Assembly: GCA_963693285.1 (NCBI GenBank)
Contig: OY848917.1
Coordinates: forward strand, 3,586,618-3,650,617
Direction: 5' to 3'
Source: Xestospongia muta
Lineage: Eukaryota > Porifera > Demospongiae > Haplosclerida > Petrosiidae
Length of the DNA: 64,000 bases
Every line of letters begins with the position of its first letter. The stretch's first letter is position 1. The position numbers and the translations under genes were made by a program. Below are positions 1-11,400 of the stretch, one piece after another. The notes beneath the pieces are model-generated. The model searched no databases and had not been told where the DNA came from. It worked only from the letters and a program-made list of their open reading frames with translations.

Positions 1-113
1 GTGTGTAGAACTGGGTGGAGTGCAAGGCAGGTCTTATTTTAGCCACTCCTCCTTGCCTAGTTATGTGTCCTATATATATTTTAATATATTAACTTTTTTG
101 TAATTGCATGTAG

Positions 114-1188
114 GTGGCGTTTTGTAATTCACGGTGGAATTGATGGCTATTCAAGGCTACCAGTATACCTGAAATGCTCATCAAATAATCGCGCAAACAC
201 TGTACTTGGCTATTTTGTTGAAGCTGTTCAAACCTATGGTCTACCACTTAGAATTCGTACAGATCTAGGAGGAGAAAATGTGGATGTTGCCAAGTATATG
301 TGGTCCCAACCTGACAGAGGTCCGGACAGAAATAGTGTTATTATGGGACGAAGTGTACACAATCAGCGGATTGAGCATCTTTGGCGCGATGTCTTTCAAG
401 GGTGCACTTGTTTATTCTACAGACTTTTTTATTATCTCGAAGATGTAGAAGTTCTTGACCCTTGCAACGAGCTTCATCTATTTGCTCTTCATTTTGTGTA
501 CTTACCCAGGATACAGAGGAGTTTGGATCACTTTTGCAATGCTTACATAACCATCCTTTAAGTTCTTGTCACAATCAATCACCAGCACAGCTGTATTATG
601 TAGGCTTTGAAAACAATATTGAACATAACCGAAGGGTTGCAGATCAAGTTTACCAGGTATTTATTCCTGTTAATCATGTTTACATTTGCATGTTAAAACA
701 GTCAACACGTGTGTGTGTGCACATGAATGTTGTAGGTATGTTGCTGAATGTTAAAAGAGAGCAGATTTGCATTGTATATTGGTTCTCATTTACGAAAGTT
801 TAGTAATGTACTAGATTTATGTAATGGCATAACTTATTAGTGGTGACTTGGCCTGTGGTTATTGATTTGAGTACTTTCACATCAATCACACATGCATTGA
901 AATAGCACAATACATGTTTATGAATTGCATTCAGTTATACATCTTTTTCTCATACAGCTGTCTACTAGTATGTATGGGGTGGATTTAGATGCTCCACCAT
1001 CAATTACACCTGATTCAATCGTCACTGTTCCCAATGTACAGGTGGATAATGAAGAAACATATTTGACTGCACTTCAACATATCGATCCACTCTCTCCTGA
1101 CCATGATGATGATTATGGCATTAATTGTTATATAACAGTTATAGAGAGTCTAAATGGCATAGTTACCGAAATAAACAATGACCATTAA
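114..1188 (+). pseudogene. DDE integrase-core gene, 3' part (copy A)
   Basis: The window opens inside an intron, and two exons are visible. Exon 114-656 follows the acceptor at 112-113. Exon 958-1188 ends in TAA. The first exon encodes an rve-type integrase fold: an [10 protein letters not shown] block, the second catalytic Asp in [10 protein letters not shown], and the catalytic Glu in [11 protein letters not shown]. The first Asp would lie in the exon beyond the left edge (compare HLD in the copy at 54686). The last exon encodes an acidic tail including YGVDLDAPPSITPD. Near 545-560 the reading frame shifts by one base: the NAY...[12 protein letters not shown] block is split between two frames, so the protein stops early. 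The copy at 55485-56559 carries the same lesion. This integrase-core family is found as gene-like copies in fish, cnidarians and sponges; its function is unknown. I infer a pseudogene of a transposon-derived gene. Confidence 0.72.
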
Positions 1189-1499
1189 TTTAATAACCCT
1201 GTGTTTAATAATATAGTTATTGTGAAAAGAAAAAGAATCTCTATACTGCATATGCCATACCTAAATGGACATGTCTATATTATATATGTATATAATTGTA
1301 TACAATTACCTGGCTAGCAATAAAGTTGAAATAAATGAAGTTCAATTGATTACAGTAGTCAGAGAGAGAGGGAGTTGAAAAGGCACAGTAAAAATGAATG
1401 ATTTATTATATGGATAAATTAAATTCAGATACTGTATGCGTTAGTAAACTCCACTTGTTATCATTATATAAATATGCATTGTGTACGTAAACTGTTTAC

Positions 1500-1620
1500 A
1501 TGTACACAAGTTATGTCTCTTAGTTTTATGCCAAAAAACATGCATCTTGATGTCCATATCTTAATAGAGATATGTTGGCATTCCTGTTATGAATAAATAT
1601 AGGCATGTTGGACTTAATAA
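1500..1620 (+). repeat. Dispersed repeat, also inverted near 50713
   Basis: This segment recurs in direct orientation at about 56872-56990. It also recurs in inverted orientation at about 50713-50925, where an internal stretch of about 62 bp is doubled. Shared landmarks are CATGCATCTTGATGTCCATA and GATATGTTGGCATTCCTGTT. The minisatellite unit is the right end of this repeat. Probably a small mobile element or fragment; the class was not determined. Confidence 0.7.
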
Positions 1621-1878
1621 TTGAATAAATATAGTCATGTTGGACTTAATAAATGAATAAATATAGGCATGTTGGACTTAATAAATGAATAAATATAGGG
1701 ATGTTGGACTTAATAATTGAATAAATATAGGCATGTTGGACTTAATAAATGAATAAATATAGGCATGTTGGACTTAATAATTGAATAAATATAGGCATGT
1801 TGGACTTAATAAATGAATAAATATAGGCATGTTGGACTTAATAATTGAATAAATATAGGCATGTTGGACTTAATAATT
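1591..1878. repeat. 32-bp minisatellite, nine copies
   Basis: Nine tandem units of 32 bp begin at 1591, 1623, 1655, 1687, 1719, 1751, 1783, 1815 and 1847. The unit begins GAATAAATATAGGCATGTTG and ends in GACTTAATAA plus two variable bases. Copies differ by single substitutions. The equivalent site in unit C (about 56961-56990) has one unit, so the array expanded after or independently of the duplication. There are no unique spacers, so it is not a CRISPR array. Confidence 0.93.
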
Positions 1879-2388
1879 TTGACACTATTATATATATTAT
1901 ATATGAACTACTATATATAGATATCTTTTATTGTAACTAGCATCATGTGACAGAGTCAGTATAGAGTTAGATATATCTATAACATGAAAAACAAATTACA
2001 ATAATATAACTTTTCTACCTTTCTGTTTAGCAAAATCATTAATTATATCACTGAAGTTTCTTGCTATATTCATGAGCTGTTAATGAAGTAAGGAAAATTG
2101 TATCAATTAATAGTGTAATATTTTGAGTACATTGGTATAATTATTATTAGAATGCTCATACTATATACATACAGAACTGTTGAGATCCACAGGACTAACT
2201 ATACTGAGGCAAGATGGAGATTTTGTTCCTTAAGTTTAATATTTAAAGAAACCAAGCATGGAAGTTTAACCTGATCTAGCTATTGTAATTAACAAAGATA
2301 TCTCAATTAAACTCCAGCTTTAACTATATCAAATATGCATATTCATTATTGTAACTGGTATTAACATAATTATAGTTAATAATTTATT

Positions 2389-2474
2389 ATTAGGGAGTGG
2401 TCAGAAAGTCAAAGTGGGCGTCAACGTTGGCCTGTTATCTTTGAGTCCTAACTGTGTCCTTAAACTGTCTCAGT
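2389..2474 (+). promoter_or_regulatory. Conserved 5' flank/UTR of gene A
   Basis: The bases just before the start codon are conserved in all three units (A 2389-2474, B 30530-30597, C 57131-57219). Shared words are GTGGTCA, GTCAAAGTGGGCGTCA and CTGTCTCAGT directly before ATGGCGACT. The sharp start of A/B homology here suggests the duplicated unit begins at the promoter or 5' UTR. No TATA box can be assigned; the class is inferred. Confidence 0.45.
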
Positions 2475-5400
2475 ATGGCGACTAAAGATGAAAAAAAGAT
2501 GGGATTTGTAAGTTAAACGACTCATTAATAGTTAGTAATATGTTGTAATGACTCTATTTATTGTATAAAGTTGGTAATAGTTGTACACTCAGTCTTATCT
2601 CCTTTGTATACATTAACATTGACACTACAGTATCTTGTATACTACTGAGTCATTACTAACTTCTATTAACATAGTCTCTCATTTACTCTCCTTTATATCA
2701 ACTGATATCTATAGTAGGTAGGTGTGGCCTGACCCTCAGTTATTAATTAATTAAATAATCAGGTCTGTCACCTTATATAGTCATTGCTTGTGGAAATGGA
2801 GTCCCTGTGTCAGGACCACTTCATATACAGAAATTGTGACACACAGTTCTATAAAAGAATGTGCTAATTAACTGTTGCAGCATATAGTGTGGTAGAACAA
2901 GTTTGATATATACATGTTACTAGATCCTTCCTCTCTAAGCAAATGGGTGACGATGACAGACTGGCTTTTGGTATGACTACATCAGTTTTAAATGAGTTTA
3001 AAGATGACTTATAATAACCTGGTGGAGTTAAGGATTTTAAAAAAATCAGTGATGAAACATCAAAACTTTTTTCCAATAATTAAATTTGAAGTTAACATTT
3101 ATACCTGCTCTACTTTTATTTGACTGTTTACTATTTCAATTATGATAGAAGGATTAAAATAACACTGATGTGATATCCTCCTGTAGTAGAGTTTTTCCAG
3201 CTGGTCACATTTATATTTATTATACACAGTGGTTCTGAGCCTCAACTTTCATAAGGACCAGAACATGCTTGACGATATCTATAGCTATACATTTAGTTGT
3301 CCTCTTAAAGTTGCTTTAGTCATTTGAGAACCCATTCTTACGTGTACATGTACATGTAGTATGATAGGACACTAATAGTATTACTAAATTTACAATTATA
3401 TTCATGACTTGTCAGCTTCTAAAGAATTACCAAGAAGACTGACAACACTGTGTGAATTATACATATAGGTTATTATGTAGGTTTATTGTAGATTTACTCC
3501 TTGAATACTTGTAATAAAATCATCATTTTTACATCATAAAAACAATCTATAGATAACATTTGAAAAGTAACTATTTCAAATAGTCTTCTTTAGCTAGTGG
3601 TATGTAGAAGACTCTTCAGAAGTAACAGCAGAACTAAGAGAAACTATAGTTACATCTGCATCATAGATATTTCTTATTTAAAAGTCCAACCTAATTTCTA
3701 GCTACCACCTAGTAGTGTTTGTAGTGTAGGAAAAGTAAAACGTTTCATTTACTTGTTTGGGAGTTTCACACTTCTCTCTCTATCTCTTCTCCTTTTCTGT
3801 CATTATATACTCTTGTTATTAACTTATTATATGTTAATGGGAAACATGATGATACCTTGTGTACTACTAATATGAGTGTGCATTATTTAGAGTATGTATG
3901 TTACCGTATATCGGGAAACATTCTCATTGCTAAATTTTTGCGAATTTCACGAATTTAACTCAATCGTAAAAATATCCCTCGCCAATTTCTTATAATTATG
4001 GGCGTGGTAAATGGGTACGCAGAAAATTTGATTACGGGAGACTGTATGACAAATAGTTAGTAAAAATGATTTCTTCTCCATTGGACATCCATTCCTCATT
4101 ATGAACTTGGTATCCTCTGATAGAGGAGTCCATTTCGAACGTCTCTTTCATTGTCGAGTCCAGGTGTGAGAAACGTTTTAGGGTGTGGTCAACAGTAACA
4201 ATTACAAGTGGGTGGAAACATGGTATAAATCGCAAAATTTATATTCGCGAAAAACTACAATTTCACCAATTCGCAAAAATATCCCGACGTGAAAGTTTCC
4301 CGATATACGGTAGTTTATGTACCTACTCTAATTATACAGTGTAGTTATTATTTTGTATGTACATATTATAATAGACAATAGTGTGTGTGTGTGTTAATTG
4401 TCTGTTGTACTTCTGACATCACAAACTGTTACTCACCTACATGTACTAATGTAACTTAATATCACATACTAGTACAAGTTGTAGATATGTCAAAATAATT
4501 GAAAAATTATGAGATGACTATAATTATAACATGACTAATTAATTATACGTGGTTTATTCTCTTGAGTTATATAATGAATTACTTTATAATAATGTGTTCC
4601 TCTTCCTTAGGGCAGTGATCTATATGATGCTGCACTAAATGGTAATATAGCAAAAGTAAAGAAAGCAATTGAAAAAGAAAATATTCATGTTGATGCTGAA
4701 TTGGTAAGTAATATCATTATAATCACACTACAATACTTACAAGATCTAATGGGAACTTTAATTATACAATGATTACTAGTAGTATTGTTATTGTTATTGT
4801 ATAATTCTATTTTAAGTGTATACAGACAAAAGTACTTATTTTTGCAATTGGAACTAGAAAATAAATTATTGGCCAGAGAATATAAAGTGAAATTATTAAG
4901 TTAGTTAGCAACAACTTTGAAGTGACTATAGGTCATTGTGTTCATAATAATGTGTGAGGTCCACACTTTACAAATGATTTATAGCTGATCCAGTGTTTTC
5001 CTGAAGTGTGTTAAGTACATTTGTTGCACACTTTGATTTTCATTAGAAGTAGGTGGGGTTAAAGCCACACCCATCAAACAAACTTGCCTTGAATTGTAAT
5101 ACTATTTTATGAATAAAGTTTTATTAATAAATGACTCGTTGAACATGCACTTTTTCCTGACTCTACTTTGGACTCTTCCAATCTTTCTTCAGATCTGTAA
5201 GAAAAAAATGTCAAAGTGACCACATGACTAAGTAATGTATTATCTAAAACTACCACATCATTTTTAATGTTGTTTAGTAGACAACACTCATACTAATTAC
5301 AGTGTAGTTGGTAACTTAGGCTTGTAATAATATTATTTGGTAGATTGATCTACAATCTGATAATTTAACTTTGATATAATAAAATTTGACTGTGTTCTTC

Positions 5401-8400
5401 TGTTAACAAAGGAAGATTCCTTGAGTATATTGATACTGAGTCTGTTGAGAAACATTAGAAGAAAATATGTTCTAGTGATTTTCTGTACTATATCACTTGA
5501 AAGTGTCCTCAATTAAACTTAAAACTCCACCCTCTACATGACAAAATTAATATTGGTTAAATTAAATTTGGTAATCCATGTAAAGATTTGTCAAAACACC
5601 AAATTTAATTGTCTATCAAATTATCTATTTTTAGTTTATACCAGACACAAATACTGCAATTTGATTGGCCAGCCTCAAGTTTTATATTTATTAATAACCT
5701 GTGCGGAGGTTACTATATAAAATACTATGGTAACGCGATGTTATTACGTCTCTTAACTAAGTCACCTAGTGCCCTATGCGTCGGTTATTTAGTTGCTCAG
5801 TAACCTTGAATTCAAAATAATGCCCTTGCCTGCGGCTTGGGTATTATTTGGAATTCTCAGGTTACTAAACAACTAAATAACCTCATGTAGGGCTCTAACT
5901 ATTACATAGTAATAAAGTTAATGATGTGTGAAATTTGTAATGATTGTTTGTTGATTTTCAAAGGATTATGTGTACTTTGTGGAATAAACTATGATATTGA
6001 GTTATTATAATATGTTTGTGTACTTAATATATCACATGTAATGATTTATCATTTATATCTCTTTGTTCAGGCTAGTTTCACAATGCTAATTGGAGCAAGT
6101 GCTAGAGGACATGAAGAATTAGTTATTTATCTCTTAGGTATGGGAGCAACTATGAACATTCAAAATGATGTAAGTGTAGATATTTACATTGTATAGTATA
6201 TATTTCATGTTATGTCATTATATTTACAAGTTATAACATAGGACAGCAACTATTTGTTTTGACATAAAGGATTACCTGTGTTGCTTAAAACTGTTGTCAT
6301 AACTTTAGCTATCATATCGTAACTGATATACACAGTTCTAAAGCTACAGTTTATTATAAAGGTTAAGAGTCAATTCTCATATTTCTGGGTTTTGTTATTC
6401 CTATATTTAAACACTGCCCTTGAATGGTGACCACCCTTGAATGTCTCTCCCTGTTGGACATGAATTAAACACTTCAACAAGTTCAGCTATATTCAGCTAT
6501 ATAGCACATGTGTAACAATTAATATACCACACTCTCACAAAACCTTTCTTTAAAAATTGTATGACATATCTCATTATCTTGTTTCTCAACCAATCATGAA
6601 AATTAGGACCCTCAAATTTACTAACTGTTCGGTACTTCCATTTTTAATATTAATAAAATTTCATGAGACAGAACCAGTTTATAAGAACCAGTCTATATTA
6701 TCTACATGTACCTTGTATTTATACTAAACCACAAAACCTTGTGTTCTAACACAATATTAGCTGTAATATGATCCAGTCTATAGATGAGAACTTAGGTTTC
6801 AATCTGTGATATCTAGTATATTGTACATTAATTTATTAATAGACTTGACATTAAGAATTGTTATGTATTATGTATAATCTTTAATGTTATAATAATATTG
6901 TTTACACCATCATAATTTCACATGATCCTTTAATAGTCACATATAACAGTAACACTTAAACACACACATGTACATGTAATTCTAAACAATCTTGAGAAAC
7001 ATTATATGCCAGGCTATAACAATTGTGTATTAAGTAATATAATTATATGGACCCATATAGAAGACTGTCCCATTTTAGAAAGCTCTAATAAAACTAGATA
7101 ATAGTCTATCACATCTTTGAAAGAATGACATTTATGACATTGTATATCTGAGCCACTTTCTTTAGTATCATTACATTATATTAGCTTTATGTACTGTTGT
7201 ACTGATAAAATTATCTTTTTAATAGACATTATCTTACTGCAGATAATATAATGCAGCTGCATCAATTAAGCAATGATGTTACTGTATATTACAACTGTAT
7301 ACTATTTTAATGATTCATGTAGACTATATACCTTAAACAAATTGGTTGTGTTTCCTGATGTGACAACTTTGTCACCACAAATATCACAAATACCATTGTC
7401 ATCAGACCTTTGCTCAAAATGAATCCATACCAAGCTTCTTTTGTGCTTGTTTATTGCTCCACCTGCAGCTGTCATAATTAATCAATAGTAGACTAGAGAA
7501 TAAGATTTCTAACAACTCAATACATGTTAGCTTTTGATGTCAATCTATTTGATACTAAAGTAAACTTAAGTTTGGTATGTGAGTGGCTATTGGCTAGTTA
7601 GCTTTATTACAGGTGTGGTTAATATGGGTGTGGTTAATACATATATTGATATTAATACAGCAATAATTGTAATACTGATAATAATCAATATTCTAAAATA
7701 TTGAAAGTATTGATCAATAGATCATTAGTTTTCGATGTTGATCGATTTGATACTAAAGTAAACTTAAGTTTGGTATGTGAGTGGCTAGTGGCTAGTTAGC
7801 TTTATTATAAGCATGGTTAATATGAATGTGGTTAGTACAAATATTGATATTAATACAGCAATAATTGCAATACCGATAATAATTAATATTCTAAAATATT
7901 GAAAGTATCAATTCAAAGTTTAATATATCATCCATTATTAATGACAATGCCTTTTTCACAAGCATAGTTCTCGTATGCATTATTTAACACCACGTGTTCA
8001 TTACTAACTAGTAAAAAAGCATGGCAGCACATGGTTCTTAAGGCCACCATACATGGTGCAACATTGTTGCACGCAACATATTGTGTGCAACATGTTGCAT
8101 GGAATAGACAAGCTTTCTATTCCATGCAACTCTTCGCAACATGTTACATGCAACACTTTTTTAAATCATACACCATGCAACATGTTGCACACAACAATGT
8201 TGCACCGTGTATGGTGGCCTTTATCAAACAGAGTTGAAAGTTAGTATATCACACAAAAATATTATATATAAAAATTTTATTGATGGATCTTCGGAATTTT
8301 ATGCCAGATTATAGCTTCCAATTCTCTTGTGTGTGCTACAGTATGGTCCATCCTAGACAGAGTTACACAGCCTATGATTCTATGAGTGCCATACCAATAT

Positions 8401-11400
8401 GTTATAAAGACTATGGCAATGTTTTTTATTACCTTCCTGAAAGACAAGGAACAGTTGTGTGGTAGGCATTGGCAGTTGAGTTATGTTGTGCATCAGTTAT
8501 GACCCACTGTAAGCTAACTATAGTGAGAATTGTCAAACAGTACATCAATATTACCTTTCTATTTGCTGAGTACTCAAGTAGAGTTTTAACTTCATCAATC
8601 ACTTTTATCATAGATTGCTCAGCACAGTATCTCACAATTTCAATATATGTTTGTGATTTATAAGGTACAGTTAAAATTCACTAAGAGTTCTGTGTCTTGT
8701 TATATAAATACTGTTAATCTTGTCCACTTCATTACTTGTAACAAACATTGAAGTCTATCCCATAAGATCCCACCACTTGATTCTCTATGATATTGTAATT
8801 AGAGCATATCACTATATTTTACTAGTATGGGAGACAAATGTTATAGCCATTATCTGTAATGTTTTACTATAAATGAAATAAAAGCAGTCTGTATAGTCTA
8901 AATGTAAATTTCATTTCTACTTGTAAACAGTACTGGCTACTTTTAACATATACTGAGTTATCCTGACATACACATAATATCACAATTATATACCTATAAT
9001 GTACATTGTTGCTATGTAACTTCTCTAGTTCTGATATCATTTAGTCTATGAATATGATATGCTAAGCTGGGATATCTCATTTTAAGATATCTAGCATGTT
9101 TTATGATATTGTAGCAATATTCTTGACAATAGAGGTTGTTAACAGCTCTGTAATACAGTTAACTCATTTACTGTTACTCTAAATAAATTAATTGGTTACT
9201 TTATATAATTATTTAAATTACATATAAAGTATTAGACACTAAGAAGTAGTAAATATCACTACAGTCATGTAGTTAATTGTCAGAGCTATGAAGATTCCAT
9301 TTAATGTCTCATTAGTTAGACAAAAAAATTTAATGGATGTTGGGTCCTGTATTTGTGAGGGCTGTTGCTATGAAATTTATAAGAGGACAATCTTTGATAC
9401 CACATACATGTCCTTTCTAAGAAGTGATTTGTTGAAGTTCATGAAATGTCATTTCCATAGTAATCAAAACAACATATATATTGTCAAGAATTTTAAATGT
9501 ATTTTGTAGTCATGTAAACAACCTAAATGATCATGAACAGGTTAAAACAAGCAATCTATTTGAACAGTGTAGTAATCTGTCTCTGACTTGTAGAAGTCTG
9601 TACATACATTGTACATTTGTCACTAAAGTATTTAAATTAGGAAAGTACAAACTTTTTCTGATGGAGGTTATAGAAAGTATTTGGCCAAATAATTGATTTT
9701 ATGAGTCAATCACATTAATTTATTACATGATATTGTTGTGATTAGCTATACTTAATTCTACTAGCATTGCTAGTAAAGTCAATATAGTTTAATGGATGTT
9801 ATATGGTGAGTACTTAAGACAATACTACAAAATATCACTATATTAATATTAGTGGTTATTAATATTCCAGTCCACATGTAATAGAAAATAGGGAGTATTA
9901 GAATTGCTAAGCCCTAGAAATATTTGTGGTTATCTTGTATAAATACTGTTAATGTTGTCCACTTCATTAGTTGTAACAAACATTGAAGATTATCCCAGTA
10001 GGTCCCACCACTTCATTCTCCATGAGATCCTAATTAGAGCACAGGAGATTGGCTGTCCCAAGCTACTGTATATATTAGGTTTAAATGGGTCCATCCAAAA
10101 TAATTATAATAATTGTTTGTCATTGAGACAAGAAACCAATGCCCTTAGATATGTACTTAATAATAGCTAATAAATAGTTTTAGGTATGAATTTAATTGGT
10201 CACAAAAATAAAATCCCTCCAAAGAATGTCGTTATTTATTACTGAAAGATACCTTTTGAAAAAAGCCACAAAGTAACACTAGAGCAAGATAAAGCATAAC
10301 AGAACAGTATAAAAAGTATTACAAAAAGTAAATTGAAGACTCATACTAGTGAGTAGAAGCCAGAGTGTGTGAGATGGTAGCTCAAGATACCTGGCCTTCT
10401 AACTGTTTATTAATTTGGTCCTGCCTTTTACACTTATACCTGCTAACTCTCTACAGCAGGAGGTATATATAATATAAAATATGAGGTTAACTACAATTAT
10501 GGTATCATATTATAGTTGTGGCCAGTAAGTATAATATGTATATTATAAGGTGTTAGTAAGGACCAGGTACATCAACTTATGATTGTTATCAGTTGTAAGT
10601 GTATGTATAGTACATGTACTTTTGTAACATGACATATTGTTTATCAGGTCTGTGTATAATATATAATGTAAAAGTGTTTTAGCACTTAATGTATACACGT
10701 GTACTACATGTGATATAACTATGTAATGTGTAGTTTTTACTTATCTATATGTTGTGACCTTTATTTCTATTATTAACAGTATGGAGACACTGCTCTACAT
10801 TGGGCCTGTATGTATGGACATACAGGTACTGCCCAACTATTAATTTCAAGTGGTCCCAATATTGACATTACTAATAAGGTTAGTAGTGACATCAAATTAT
10901 TGCATTTTGTAAACATATTAATGACAATAACAGTTAAGGGATCATCATATATGAGTACATCTAAAACACCACACATGTCCAAGCACTCCATTGACAGTCA
11001 GTGCTGTACTACTGACTTCTAAATTACTAACTATAACCTATAAATTACCTGGAGTCCAACACACCTGTGAACAAATTCACTATCTACCTGTATATCGGTG
11101 TAACTTTAGTTATTGTGTATTCACCACAGTGACTACAATCATACCAGTGTTTTAGGAATTTGAGTGTTCCTTGATACATCTATATTCACCAGAGTCATTG
11201 ATATTTTTATTCCTGTACAAGTCTACAGTGACTGTAGTACTATCACTACATGTAGGTAGTAGTATATACTACATAGCTACATAGTACAAAGTATTAATTG
11301 TTTGTGGTTGGTAGTGTTCCTGCCCACATGTAATAATGATGTGGAGATATTAGAATTGTTAAGTCCTAGAAGTATTTATGGCTTCATAACATTGAAGTGT

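Larger units (their letters stand above)
1200..2390. other. Intergenic DNA between the integrase copy and gene A
   Basis: No convincing coding sequence. An AATAAA lies near 1319, a possible poly(A) signal of the integrase copy. The stretch holds a dispersed repeat (about 1500-1620), a 32-bp minisatellite (1591-1878) and AT-rich DNA. Unit C matches this DNA up to about 1620 (56990), then lacks most of 1623-2388. Confidence 0.6.
6170..10779 (+). other. Gene A intron 3 with copied blocks
   Basis: This 4.6-kb intron has no ankyrin exon. It holds a BED-finger fossil (7332-7475, minus strand), a local tandem duplication of about 210 bp (about 7495-7930), a TTA-target MITE (8041-8220) and two intron blocks shared with intron 4 (8280-8663 and 9240-9720). 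B lacks the part from about 7140 to 8800, replaced by about 260 bp of unrelated sequence (34326-34586). Confidence 0.7.

Noticed and set aside
1591..1878. CRISPR-like regularly spaced repeat
   Set aside because: Units abut directly with no unique spacers; it is a minisatellite in animal DNA.
8031..8244. Overlapping short plus frames 8031-8244
   Set aside because: They are translations of the palindromic MITE, not conserved proteins.
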